NCBI RefSeq assembly: GCF_035917975.1
Contig: NZ_CP109130.1
Span: forward strand, 4,774,001-4,838,000
Direction of reading: 5' to 3'
DNA: 64,000 nt
Source: Streptosporangium sp. NBC_01756
GTDB taxonomy: Bacteria > Actinomycetota > Actinomycetes > Streptosporangiales > Streptosporangiaceae
Position numbers and translations under genes: made by a program. Positions 24,256 through 33,495 of the stretch are shown here, piece after piece (positions within the stretch are counted from its first letter, which is position 1; each line of letters starts with the position of its first letter). The notes beneath the pieces were generated by a model that ran no database searches, was not told the DNA's origin, and worked only from the letters and a program-made list of their open reading frames with translations.

Positions 24256-25673
24256 GCAATCCAGTCGAAACTGAACCGGTCGGGGTCCCAGCGCTTGCGC
24301 AGGTTGGCCGGTCCGACCGCGACCGTGCGAACAGCTGAAGAGATGATCGCTCGTTGCTGGGAGACGTTCATCGCCTCCCACCGGCTCAGCATCTCCCCGG
24401 CCGTGCCGATGAAGCCCAGCAGCGGCGATGTGCGCGACATGCGGGCCAGCTGGGCGCGGGACCTCTCCAACCGCGCGTCGATCGGGGCGCGGGCGGCCAT
24501 CCACTCCTTACGGCTGATCTCCCGTGCCGCCCACGCCTGGGCCAGCTCCTCCAACTGCTCCTCATCCGCTCGCACCTCCTCGGCCAGGCCGTTATCGTCT
24601 CCGGCCTGGTGCCGTACCCGCTTGGCCAGCTCGGGAGAGTCCAGCGCGGTCAGCACCATGTCCCGCACATACTCATCAGTGCGGACGGCGTTGGTGGCCA
24701 CCCCACCGCAGGCCGCGGTGCCCGGCACGTTCGGGCATACGTAGCGCGGCACGCCGGAGCGCGGGCGGCCGTTCATCCGCCACCCGCATCGGCCGCACCG
24801 CAGGATCCCGGACAGCAGATAGGTCCGTCCGGTGGCGGCCTGGGCGCGGAAGTCACGGACCGGATCGCTCAACAGGCTGCGCAGCCGATCCGAATCGGTG
24901 GCACTGATGATCGCGGGCCAGACGGCGTCGGCCACGATCTCACCCAGCAGCGGGCGCGTGGTCTGGGAAGCGCTGCGGGGAGTGTGCTCGCGTCGTCCGC
25001 TGATCCGCGCCGATGCCAGCAGCCGGCGCAACGTCGTCGGGACCCAGTGACCCCCGGCCGGAGTCGTGACCTCACGTACGCGGAAATCCCGGCACACGCT
25101 CGACAGCGACTCCCCGGCAAGCAACCGCCGGGCGGCCTCCCGGATCACCTCGGCCTCCTCGTCGATGACCGTGACGCGGTCCTCGGCGTAGCCGTACGGA
25201 CGCATTCCGCCGCCGGAGACCTTCCCCGCCTCGGCGCTCTGACGGCGCTGACGCTTCTGCCGCTCGGCCTTGTGCTCGGCCTCATGCCGAGCGGCGGCCC
25301 CGAGCATCCGGGCGATCAGACGCCCGGTCGGGGTGGCGAGATCGATTTCCCCGGTGACGGTGGCCAGCTCGACGCCGCGCCGGTCGGCCAGGTCGATCAC
25401 GTCTTCCAGCTCGCGCGGGGAGCGGGTCAGCCGGTCTACGTGCCAGCAGACGATGGCATCGATAGCTCCGCCTTCGATGTCGGCCAGCAGCCGTTTCCAG
25501 GCGGGGCGCGGGGCTCCCGAGTAGGCGCTGACGTCGTTGTCGGGGTAGACGTCCACGACAGTCCACTCTTTGCGTTCGATCAGGGCTCGGCAGTCGGCCT
25601 CCTGGCGGGCGACGCCCAACCCTGCGCCCTCGCGGTCCTGGCTGATCCGGCAGTAAATCGCGACTCGTCGCAT
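24252..25673 (-). CDS. Large serine recombinase / integrase
   Basis: Site-specific recombinase of 473 aa. The N-terminal resolvase domain contains the nucleophile in YCRISQDREG (Ser11) and the arginine-rich catalytic region VDRLTRSPRELEDVIDLA ... TPTGRLIARMLGAAARHEAEHKAERQKR. Then comes a recombinase domain and a zinc-ribbon (CGRCGWRM ... CPN ... CGG, about residues 303-336), followed by a coiled-coil region (LAEEVRADEEQLEELAQAW). The full length suggests it is functional. It sits at one end of the accessory island with an attachment-like sequence 16 bases beyond its start codon, the usual place for integrase genes relative to their att site. Confidence 0.95.
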   Translation of the reverse strand: MRRVAIYCRISQDREGAGLGVARQEADCRALIERKEWTVVDVYPDNDVSAYSGAPRPAWKRLLADIEGGAIDAIVCWHVDRLTRSPRELEDVIDLADRRGVELATVTGEIDLATPTGRLIARMLGAAARHEAEHKAERQKRQRRQSAEAGKVSGGGMRPYGYAEDRVTVIDEEAEVIREAARRLLAGESLSSVCRDFRVREVTTPAGGHWVPTTLRRLLASARISGRREHTPRSASQTTRPLLGEIVADAVWPAIISATDSDRLRSLLSDPVRDFRAQAATGRTYLLSGILRCGRCGWRMNGRPRSGVPRYVCPNVPGTAACGGVATNAVRTDEYVRDMVLTALDSPELAKRVRHQAGDDNGLAEEVRADEEQLEELAQAWAAREISRKEWMAARAPIDARLERSRAQLARMSRTSPLLGFIGTAGEMLSRWEAMNVSQQRAIISSAVRTVAVGPANLRKRWDPDRFSFDWIA

Positions 25674-25688
25674 AGGTCACATAGATAC

Positions 25689-25745
25689 ACGTTGGTAGGC
25701 ACCGGGGTCTCGTGACCGGTCGGTCTGATCGCGGGCGAGGCGTAA
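25689..25745. repeat. Island repeat, copy C (proposed right attachment site)
   Basis: Core GGCACC at 25698-25703. Bases 25689-25743 match copy B (15262-15316) at about 45 of 55 positions. In the conserved frame the right arm reads TGVS-stop-PVGLIAGEA and stop, a degenerate msrA C-terminus; the left arm ACGTTGGTAGGCACC is the non-msrA arm seen in B and E. It begins 16 bases from the recombinase start. The best reading is the junction between the right end of the integrated island and the original 3' end of msrA, which has since decayed. Confidence 0.6.
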
Positions 25746-25908
25746 CGCCGCCGGAGACCATGGCGATGGAGCCGTCGACCCCTCTCCGATCTCCCATGAA
25801 CCCCGCCGGCAGTCGACTCGAAGAAGTCCGCGAGCTTTCACCCGTCGAGGAAGTCCGCCTCAGGTCCGGGGAACACGCATTCCGGTGGATCTCAGAGCGT
25901 CCACATGA

Positions 25909-26922
<1,014 letters not shown>

Positions 26923-26940
26923 CCCGGAACCGACCCGGAA

Positions 26941-26971
26941 CCGATCGGCCTCGCCTTCTCGGTCCGATCGG
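26941..26971. terminator. Candidate bidirectional terminator between convergent genes
   Basis: CCGATCGG occurs at 26941-26948 and again at 26964-26971, each self-complementary, so a stem with a 15-base loop can form in either orientation. It is preceded by a tandem GACCCGGAACC repeat. It lies between the convergent proline iminopeptidase and SDR genes. Evidence is structure and position only. Confidence 0.4.
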
Positions 26972-26999
26972 ACAGTACGCCTTCCCGGGACAGAGGGGG

Positions 27000-27833
27000 T
27001 CACTGCATCGAGGCGAGGAGTTTCTCCGTGATCTCGGCCAGGCGGCGGGCGTCGCCCGGGTCGAAGGTCTTCAACGTGAGAGGGACGGGCCTGCCACGGT
27101 CGATCGCCGTGAGCGGCTCGTGGGGAGGATGGTCGAGCAGCCGGCTCATCGGGGGAACGACCTGGTCGATCGAGCGGGCTGCGAGCTTGGCGAACAACGT
27201 GATGAAGCCCCTGAGCGGCTGGGGGCACTGGGAAAAATCCCCGTTGTCGGTGAAACCGGGGTGGTACATCACATATTTAATATTTCCGCCCGTCTTCTCG
27301 GTGAAGGCCACGCCCAGCAGATCGTTGGCCCGGCCGCCCTGGAGCTGGCCGCGCATCATGCTGTAACGGCGTTCCAGCTGCATGTCGTCCCACATGACCG
27401 CGCCTGCGGTGTTCCCCGCCCCTGCCACGTTGAGGATGACGGGGTCCGGGCTCGCCTCCAGCGCCTCTCGCAGGCCGTACCCGAGCAGGTAGCGGCTCAG
27501 ATAGTAGAGCGAGAAGGTGAACTCCAGCCCTTCGGCCGTCTCCTGCCGCTTGGGGCTCTGCCGGTTGGCGGTCAGAATCAAGGCGTCGACCACGGGATGC
27601 CCCGCTGTCACGTGCTCGATGACCCGCATGTTCTCCATGATCGAACTGAGGTCGGCTCGCAGGAAGTGAAGGCGGTCTCCCGCTCCCATCCGCTCGGCCT
27701 CCTCGCTTAGCCGGGCGCCTCTGGTCGCGTTGCTGCCGATGGCCACCACCACGTCTCCCCGTCGCAGACGGTCCAGGGCCATCCCCTTCCCCATACCGTT
27801 GGTGGCGCCCGCGATGACGATGGTCTTGGACAT
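27000..27833 (-). CDS. SDR-family oxidoreductase with altered active site
   Basis: A 277 aa short-chain dehydrogenase/reductase-like protein. The Rossmann nucleotide motif is intact in MSKTIVIAGATNGMGKGMA. The canonical YxxxK that should align near GQLQGGRANDLLG is not present (Gln and Arg occupy the places of Tyr and Lys), so catalysis is doubtful or atypical. ATG 27833 begins the family homology; the open frame extends upstream but not meaningfully. It is divergent from an HxlR regulator 72 bases away, a common arrangement in which the regulator controls the SDR. Confidence 0.85.
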   Translation of the reverse strand: MSKTIVIAGATNGMGKGMALDRLRRGDVVVAIGSNATRGARLSEEAERMGAGDRLHFLRADLSSIMENMRVIEHVTAGHPVVDALILTANRQSPKRQETAEGLEFTFSLYYLSRYLLGYGLREALEASPDPVILNVAGAGNTAGAVMWDDMQLERRYSMMRGQLQGGRANDLLGVAFTEKTGGNIKYVMYHPGFTDNGDFSQCPQPLRGFITLFAKLAARSIDQVVPPMSRLLDHPPHEPLTAIDRGRPVPLTLKTFDPGDARRLAEITEKLLASMQ

Positions 27834-27905
27834 GTGTCCCCCCGTGAGTGACTGTGTGACCTCATCATCGATAACCTTCGGGGAGCCGCGTAAGGAGGCA
27901 CTTTG

Positions 27906-28322
27906 ATGTCGGGTGCGCACACCGATGTGCCCAGCATGGTGGTGTGCGATCTGCCGCTTCCGGTGACGGCGCAAGAGCATGGGGCATGTACGGTCACCGA
28001 CGTGCTGCGCAGAGTGGGCGACAAATGGAGCGTGCTCATCGTGGTGCTGCTCGGCCGTGGCCCCCGCCGGTTCAACGAACTCCACCGGATGATCGAGGAG
28101 ATCAGCCAGCGGATGCTCACCCGTACTCTGCGCGGTCTCGAACGCGACGGACTGGTCATGCGCACCGTTCACCCCACGGTTCCGCCGAGCGTCGAATACG
28201 CCCTCACCGACCTGGGGATGACGCTCCTGGGCCCGCTGTCGGCCGTCGCGGACTGGGCGGTCGACCACGGCGCCGACATCGCATCGGCCCGAGCCGGTTA
28301 CGACACCGCGGAACAGCGGTAG
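27906..28322 (+). CDS. HxlR-family transcriptional regulator
   Basis: A 139 aa winged-helix regulator. The HxlR core is clear: CTVTDVLRRVGDKWSVLIVVLLGRGPRRFNELHRMIEEISQRMLTRTLRGLERDGLVMRTVHPTVPPSVEYALTDLG. The ATG at 27906 is preceded by AAGGAGG at 27890-27896; a TTG directly before it and a later ATG are alternatives. The only cysteines near the core (Cys17 and the one in HGACTV) might sense redox or electrophiles, as in some relatives. Its probable target is the divergent SDR gene. Confidence 0.93.
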   Translation: MSGAHTDVPSMVVCDLPLPVTAQEHGACTVTDVLRRVGDKWSVLIVVLLGRGPRRFNELHRMIEEISQRMLTRTLRGLERDGLVMRTVHPTVPPSVEYALTDLGMTLLGPLSAVADWAVDHGADIASARAGYDTAEQR

Positions 28323-28404
28323 ACCACCGGCCGCGGTCCGGTCCTTCCGACGTGGACAGCTCAGGTTCCGGGAGCGGCTCCCAGGGTGCGGGCTCGGCTG
28401 AGCG

Positions 28405-29019
28405 TCAGGACGTTCCGCCTCCTGGCGAAAGCACGCCCTGAGCGGGGGAACGGCCGAGCATGGCGAGGATCCGGTCGAAGCGGTCCGCGTCATCGGGGAT
28501 GGTCAGCATCGGCTGGAACGCGGCCCCCGGCCTGCGGCGGCGCTCGTCGTCCGGGATCGCCAGGGCGATCGGCCAGGCGGCCTCCACCAGTTCCGGCGCC
28601 GCGGTGAACCCGACGCCGAGCGACCGGGCGACGTCCCAGCCGTGCACCAGGTAGTCGATGAAGTGGAAGCCGATGGCCTGTGGCGCGGGGAAGGTCAGGC
28701 CCCTGCCGAACTCGGGCAGCGCGAACTCGCGATCCAGCACGCCGTCTTCCGCGAACGCCGTCATCACGCGTTCGGCGGACCTGACATAGGCCGAGACGGC
28801 ATCGCCGCCGAGCGGCGGAACCCGCCACGCCGCCAGGTCGGCCCCGTCTCCCCTGGCCGCGGCGGCGAAGCCGTGGTGCTGGGCGGTCATGTGGCCGAGC
28901 AGGTCGGCCAGTGTCCAGCCGGCACACGGCGTCGGCCGGCCGAGGTCCTCGGCCGTCGCCTTGGCGACCAGGTCCACACTCGTGCGCACCACACGTCTGT
29001 CCAGTTCCCGGATGTCCAT
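28405..29019 (-). CDS. TIGR03086-type / maleylpyruvate-isomerase-like metal-binding protein
   Basis: A 204 aa DinB-like four-helix protein of the mycothiol-dependent group. The N-terminal part has TPCAGWTLADLLGHMTAQHHGFAAAARG and the later helix HFIDYLVHGWDVARSLG, which supply the histidines of the metal site (GHM..QHH and LVHGWD). Members bind a divalent metal and several use mycothiol, the actinobacterial thiol. The substrate is unknown. It is divergent from the MarR gene at 29099 and shares a short AT-rich promoter with it. Confidence 0.88.
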   Translation of the reverse strand: MDIRELDRRVVRTSVDLVAKATAEDLGRPTPCAGWTLADLLGHMTAQHHGFAAAARGDGADLAAWRVPPLGGDAVSAYVRSAERVMTAFAEDGVLDREFALPEFGRGLTFPAPQAIGFHFIDYLVHGWDVARSLGVGFTAAPELVEAAWPIALAIPDDERRRRPGAAFQPMLTIPDDADRFDRILAMLGRSPAQGVLSPGGGTS

Positions 29020-29098
29020 GAACGACCTCTCAGATTGATAAGCTTACGCATATAGTCTGCGACTGCATATCATTTGTCAATGCGTATAGGGTGACGTC
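29020..29098. promoter_or_regulatory. Shared promoter of the DinB-like and MarR genes
   Basis: This 79-base AT-rich region contains, on the minus strand, TTGACA (complement of 29075-29080) followed about 17-18 bases later by a TATA-like hexamer, a good promoter for the leftward gene. ACGCATAT near 29046-29053 and ATGCGTAT near 29080-29087 form an imperfect inverted repeat around it. These are plausible MarR half-sites, so the MarR protein probably represses both genes. Confidence 0.5.
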
Positions 29099-29545
29099 GT
29101 GACCGACCGTCCCGACCTGGCCGCGATGATCAGTCCGCTGAGCCGGGCGTTGATCGAGGCTGAGCTCCCCGTGCTGCGGGAGCACGGCCTGTCGATGTGG
29201 GCCTACTCGGTCCTGCTGGCGCTGGACGAACGGCCGCTGCGGACCCAGGCCGCACTCGCGGAGTCCATCGGCGCGGACAAGACCCGCATCATCGGATTCC
29301 TCGACGATCTTCAGCAGAAAGGTCTCATCGAACGGGTCCCCGACCCCGCCGATCGGCGTGCCCGCGTCCTGTCGCTGACCGCCGAGGGCCGCCGGGTGCG
29401 CGACTCCGCGCAGGCGGGCATCCGGCGCAATGAGGAACGCCTGCTGGCGCGTCTTCCCGACGAGGACCGGCATGGTTTCCTGCGTGCCCTGCAGATGCTC
29501 GCCGCCCTGCCCCACGAAGAGATTGCGGGACCCCGGCAGGCGTGA
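29099..29545 (+). CDS. MarR-family transcriptional regulator
   Basis: A 148 aa MarR protein. The winged helix is seen in AALAESIGADKTRIIGFLDDLQQKGLIERVPDPADRRARVLSLTAEGRRV, including the family DxRxR wing. Dimerisation helices flank it. The GTG start at 29099 is close to a TATAGG-like hexamer at 29085-29090, which suggests a very short or absent leader. Neighbour and likely target: the divergent DinB-like gene. Confidence 0.94.
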   Translation: MTDRPDLAAMISPLSRALIEAELPVLREHGLSMWAYSVLLALDERPLRTQAALAESIGADKTRIIGFLDDLQQKGLIERVPDPADRRARVLSLTAEGRRVRDSAQAGIRRNEERLLARLPDEDRHGFLRALQMLAALPHEEIAGPRQA

Positions 29546-29641
29546 CGCCGTAGGAGGAGGGCGGCCACCATATGATCCGCTGAACGCGAGGCCCGTGATC
29601 GGGTGGGGCGGGTGAAACCCGGCGCGTCCGCCTTCCCAGGG

Positions 29642-32059
29642 CTATTCGCGGGCGCCGACGACGTCGGCGGGCCGGCCCCTGAGGGCGAAACGGGCGGGCA
29701 CGATGGTCGCTGCGAGGGCGAGCGCGCCCGCTGCGGCGATCACCGCGAGGTAGGTGAGCGGCGGGATGTGCGGCTGGACGGAGCCTGTCATGCCGAGGCT
29801 GAACGCGGCCAGCGTCACCAGGGAGATCACCGTGCCGAGGCTTACCGCGATCAGCACGGCGGTCAGGGTCTCCAGCCACAGCATCCGCAGGACCTGACGC
29901 CGGGTGGTGCCGACAAGGCGGAGCAGGGCGAACTCACGGGAGCGGTCCGAGGTGGACATGGCCAGCGTGTTGACCACGGCGATCGCGGTGAAGGCGATGA
30001 TCAGGCCCATCGCCACGTAGTTCACCTCGGCGTTGGGCGCGCTCACCTCGGCGGCCTGCGCCTGGCCGAGGACCGCGACGCCGGGGGTGGCGCGTTCGAC
30101 GGCCCCGCGCGGCACGGAGGGGGCGGAGACCAGGAGGGTGCCGAGCGGGTTGTCCACGTGCCCGGCGACCAGGTCGTGGGGGAGGGTGAGCTCGCCGAAC
30201 CCGAGGCCCCTGGAGTAGACCGCGGCCACCCTGACCGCGGCGGGAGTGCCGTCGCCGAGTGTGAGGTCGACCCGGCTGCCCACCGACACGTCCAGCCGGG
30301 CGGCCGCCGTGTCACTGACCGCGATCACCTCCCCGCCGAAGTCCCGGAACGAGCCCGAGGTGACTCCGAGATCGAGGGTGCGGTCGAGCCCCGCCGGGGT
30401 GACGGCCTGCGCGCCGTACTTCTCAAGCCCGATCCTGACAGAGGTGCGCAGTACCTCGGTCACCGCCACGACCCCGGGCACCTTCCGCACGGCGGCGGCG
30501 GTGACACCGGAGACGCGCGGCCCGAGCACGTAGTCGGCCCTGCCGCCCTCGATCGCCTGCTGCCCGGCGGCATACCCCATCGTGGTCTGTACGAACAGGA
30601 TCGTGCAGGTCATCGCCAGCATCAAGCAGAGCGGGGTGATGACGGAGGCGAGCCGCCGCGACCCGGCACGCAGGTTCGCGGCGGCCAGGTGGCCGCCCAC
30701 CCGCGAAACGCGCAGCGGCACGCTCAGCACCGCGATCGCCGCCTGTGCGAGGACCGGGCCGAGTAGAGCCACGGCGACCGTCCACACCAGTGCGGTCAGC
30801 ATGGTGACCGGGCTGGACGCGGCCTCGGTAGACAGCGCCGACAGCACAAGGGTCAGTGCGACGCCGGCACCGGTGAAGACCAGTCCCGCGACCAACCGGC
30901 CCCACGGCAGGCGCGCGGCCGGCAGCGCCGCGTCGCCGAGCGCCTCCACCGGCCGGATGCGCGCCGTACGGCGGGCCGAGACGCGCGCCGCCGCCCATGC
31001 CGCCACCACGGTGGCCAGCAGGGCCGCGAAGATCGGGAACGGGCTGACGGCCAGCGTGAGGTTCTCCGGCATTGCGCCCAGGGCGACGAAGCGGGAACGC
31101 AGCCAGAAGCCCAGGCCGACGCCCACGGCGGAGCCGATGACGCCGGCCGCCAGGCTGACCATGAGGGCCTCGCCACCGAGCAGCCCGCGGATCTGCCGGG
31201 GCGTCGCGGCGACGGCCCGCAGCAGGGCGAGTTCGCGCTGGCGCTGCTGGATGGAGAGCGCGAACGTCCCCACCACGACGAGGATGGCGACAAGCAGTGA
31301 CGTGCCGCCCAGGGCGCCGCCGAGGCTGATCAACTTCACCCGCGACTTCTCCACGTCGAGGAACTCGATCGTGCCGCGCTCGTCGCCGCGGTAGGCGACC
31401 GTACCGTCGACGGAGATGTCCACCTGGGGGAAGACGCCGATGGCACTGACCATCCCGGGCCTGTCGGCCAGTCGCCGGGCTTCCTGCGTCGAGAAGAACA
31501 GGCTGCCCAGTGCCTTGTCGGTCACCCCGACCACCCGGTAGCGGCGCGGGGCGGCCGTGGACCGGACCGTGATGAGTGTTCCCGGCTTCAGCCCGCTGCT
31601 CGCCTCCGCCACGATCTCGTCGTCGGCCTGGGGCGCACGCCCCTCGACCAGCGTGTAGGGAGTGAGCGCGGCCGACTCCCAGCCGTGACCGGTGAGCTCA
31701 CCGTGCGCTGTGTAGGCGGGGAAGGTCACCTCGGTGACAACCTTCTCCACCCCGGGCGTCCGCCGGAGCCGCTCGGCGACGGACACACTGATCCAGGCGC
31801 GTTCCGACAGCGGTTTGGCCTTCGTCTTGATCTTCTCCGCCGACTTGCGGACGGTCTGGCGAACGGACTGGTCGGCCGCGACGACCACAGGGGTGCCCGC
31901 GTAGCGTTGGGGTGCCACCTTCCCGCGCAGTCCGGTCTCCAGCAGCATGCCGCAGGCGCACACCAGGGCGGCGGCGCAGAGCAGGGCGACGAACGCGCCC
32001 GCGAACCCGGCCTTACGGTGCCGCAACGTCTTCAGGGCAAGCCAGATCATCACACCCAC
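29642..32059 (-). CDS. ABC transporter permease, FtsX/MacB type
   Basis: An 805 aa permease with an N-terminal anchor helix (MIWLALKTLRHRKAGFAGAFVALLCAAALV), a large extracytoplasmic region and two FtsX domains. One core is around TFALSIQQRQRELALLRAVAATPRQIRGLL and the second around VNTLAMSTSDRSREFALLRLVGTTRRQVLRML. About eight to ten membrane helices can be counted, the double-FtsX layout of actinobacterial exporters. The start overlaps the ATPase gene by 10 bases. Substrate unknown. The adjacent two-component genes could regulate it, as such pairs commonly do. Confidence 0.93.
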   Translation of the reverse strand: MGVMIWLALKTLRHRKAGFAGAFVALLCAAALVCACGMLLETGLRGKVAPQRYAGTPVVVAADQSVRQTVRKSAEKIKTKAKPLSERAWISVSVAERLRRTPGVEKVVTEVTFPAYTAHGELTGHGWESAALTPYTLVEGRAPQADDEIVAEASSGLKPGTLITVRSTAAPRRYRVVGVTDKALGSLFFSTQEARRLADRPGMVSAIGVFPQVDISVDGTVAYRGDERGTIEFLDVEKSRVKLISLGGALGGTSLLVAILVVVGTFALSIQQRQRELALLRAVAATPRQIRGLLGGEALMVSLAAGVIGSAVGVGLGFWLRSRFVALGAMPENLTLAVSPFPIFAALLATVVAAWAAARVSARRTARIRPVEALGDAALPAARLPWGRLVAGLVFTGAGVALTLVLSALSTEAASSPVTMLTALVWTVAVALLGPVLAQAAIAVLSVPLRVSRVGGHLAAANLRAGSRRLASVITPLCLMLAMTCTILFVQTTMGYAAGQQAIEGGRADYVLGPRVSGVTAAAVRKVPGVVAVTEVLRTSVRIGLEKYGAQAVTPAGLDRTLDLGVTSGSFRDFGGEVIAVSDTAAARLDVSVGSRVDLTLGDGTPAAVRVAAVYSRGLGFGELTLPHDLVAGHVDNPLGTLLVSAPSVPRGAVERATPGVAVLGQAQAAEVSAPNAEVNYVAMGLIIAFTAIAVVNTLAMSTSDRSREFALLRLVGTTRRQVLRMLWLETLTAVLIAVSLGTVISLVTLAAFSLGMTGSVQPHIPPLTYLAVIAAAGALALAATIVPARFALRGRPADVVGARE

Positions 32060-32781
32060 GCTCCAAGCCGGGTCATCCGCTCGGCGACCTTCTCCGAGGT
32101 CGGTGCGGTCATCGAGTCCACGATCCGGCCGTCGGCCAGGTACAGGACGGTGTCGGCGTAGGAGGCGGCCACCGGGTCGTGCGTCACCATCACGACCGTC
32201 TGGCCCATCCCGTCCACCACCTCGCGCAGCAGGGTCAGCACGTCACGTGCGGTCATCGTGTCGAGCGCGCCGGTCGGTTCGTCGCCGAACACCACCTCGG
32301 GCCTGGTCACCAGGGCCCTGGCGATCGCCACGCGCTGCTGCTGGCCGCCGGAGAGCTGAGCCGGGCGGTGCCCGGTGCGTCCTTCGAGACCGACCCTGGA
32401 CACGATCTCCGCCAGCCACGTCCGGTCCATGTCGGCGGCCGCCAGCCGCAGCGGCAGCGTGATGTTCTCAAGGACCGTCAGCGACGAAACCAGGTTGAAC
32501 GCCTGGAACACGAACCCGATCCGCTGCCTGCGCAGTTCGGTTAGCCGGGTCTCGTTCATGCCGTCCAGCGCGGTGCCACCGAGCTGGACGGAGCCCGACG
32601 AAGGCACGTCCAGCCCCGCCGCGCAGTGCAGGAACGTACTCTTTCCCGAGCCCGACGGGCCCATCACGGCGGTGAAGCTCCCCCGGGGTATGCCCACCGT
32701 CACCTCACGCAGGGCCGCCACCGCTCCCTGGCCCTTCCCGTAGACCTTGCTCACCGCGTCCAATCGCACCACGTCTGTCAT
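32050..32781 (-). CDS. ABC transporter ATP-binding protein (MacB/LolD type)
   Basis: A 243 aa ATPase partner of the downstream permease. Walker A GPSGSGKST is at 41-49, the signature LSGGQ at 143-147, and Walker B ends GDEPTGALD (Asp167, Glu168). The spacing and the phrases RRQRIGFVFQAFNLVSSLTVLEN are those of the MacB/LolD subfamily that drives mechanotransmission rather than direct transport. It is first in a two-gene operon with the permease and divergent from the response regulator at 32880. Confidence 0.95.
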   Translation of the reverse strand: MTDVVRLDAVSKVYGKGQGAVAALREVTVGIPRGSFTAVMGPSGSGKSTFLHCAAGLDVPSSGSVQLGGTALDGMNETRLTELRRQRIGFVFQAFNLVSSLTVLENITLPLRLAAADMDRTWLAEIVSRVGLEGRTGHRPAQLSGGQQQRVAIARALVTRPEVVFGDEPTGALDTMTARDVLTLLREVVDGMGQTVVMVTHDPVAASYADTVLYLADGRIVDSMTAPTSEKVAERMTRLGAWV

Positions 32782-32879
32782 GTCTTCGAGTCTGCTGATC
32801 TGCTGTTTCGCCGACCAGAGACGTGATCATCGGTCGGGCATGACATCATCATGATTCGGACACTGGTAGACATGTCACC

Positions 32880-33488
32880 GTGATCCGTGTGCTTCTGGCT
32901 GAAGATCAGCACATCATCAGGGGTGCCCTCGTCGCACTGCTCGGACTCGAAGCGGACCTGGAAATCGTCGCCGCCGTGGAGTCTGGTGACGCCGTGGTGC
33001 CGGCCGCACTGGCCGAGCGTCCGGATGTGGCGGTGCTCGACATCGACATGCCCGGCACGCTCGACGGGCTCGCCGCCGCGGCCGAGCTCCGCGCCCGACT
33101 GCCCGCCTGCCGCACGCTCATGCTGACCGGGTACGGCAAACCGGGTCACCTACGCCGCGCGCTCACCGCCGGAGTGGACGGATTCCTACTGAAGACCGCG
33201 CCGCCCGACGACCTGATCGCGGCGATCCGCAAGGTGGCCGGGGGCGAACGCGTGCTGGATCCGTCGCTGGCGGTCACCGCCTGGGACCTGGCGGACAATC
33301 CGCTGACGGCCCGTGAGGTCGAGGTGTTGCGCCTCGCGGGCGAGGGGGCGGACGCGGCCGAGATCGCGGGCACGCTGTTCGTGACGGCCGGTACGGCCCG
33401 CAACTACCTCACCGCCGTGGTCGCCAAGCTCAACGCCCGTAACCGGACGGACGCGGTGCGGATCGCCCGGGAAGCGGGCTGGATCTAG
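32880..33488 (+). CDS. NarL/LuxR-type response regulator
   Basis: A 202 aa two-component response regulator. The receiver domain has the acidic pocket (LLAEDQ), the phospho-acceptor Asp54 in VAVLDIDMPG and the conserved Lys in FLLKTAPPDDL. The C-terminal LuxR helix-turn-helix is LTAREVEVLRLAGEGADAAEIAGTLFVTAGTARNYLTAVVAKLNARNRTDAVRIA. Such regulators pair with DesK-type kinases, one of which is encoded convergently 8 bases away. Divergent from the ABC genes; GACATGTC at 32868-32875 upstream is a candidate operator. Confidence 0.95.
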   Translation: MIRVLLAEDQHIIRGALVALLGLEADLEIVAAVESGDAVVPAALAERPDVAVLDIDMPGTLDGLAAAAELRARLPACRTLMLTGYGKPGHLRRALTAGVDGFLLKTAPPDDLIAAIRKVAGGERVLDPSLAVTAWDLADNPLTAREVEVLRLAGEGADAAEIAGTLFVTAGTARNYLTAVVAKLNARNRTDAVRIAREAGWI

Positions 33489-33495
33489 GAGCCGG

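Noticed and set aside
10791..25673. Prophage or conjugative element interpretation of the whole island
   Set aside because: No capsid, portal, terminase, relaxase, FtsK/TraB or replication gene is recognisable; only recombinase, regulator and small genes support mobility.
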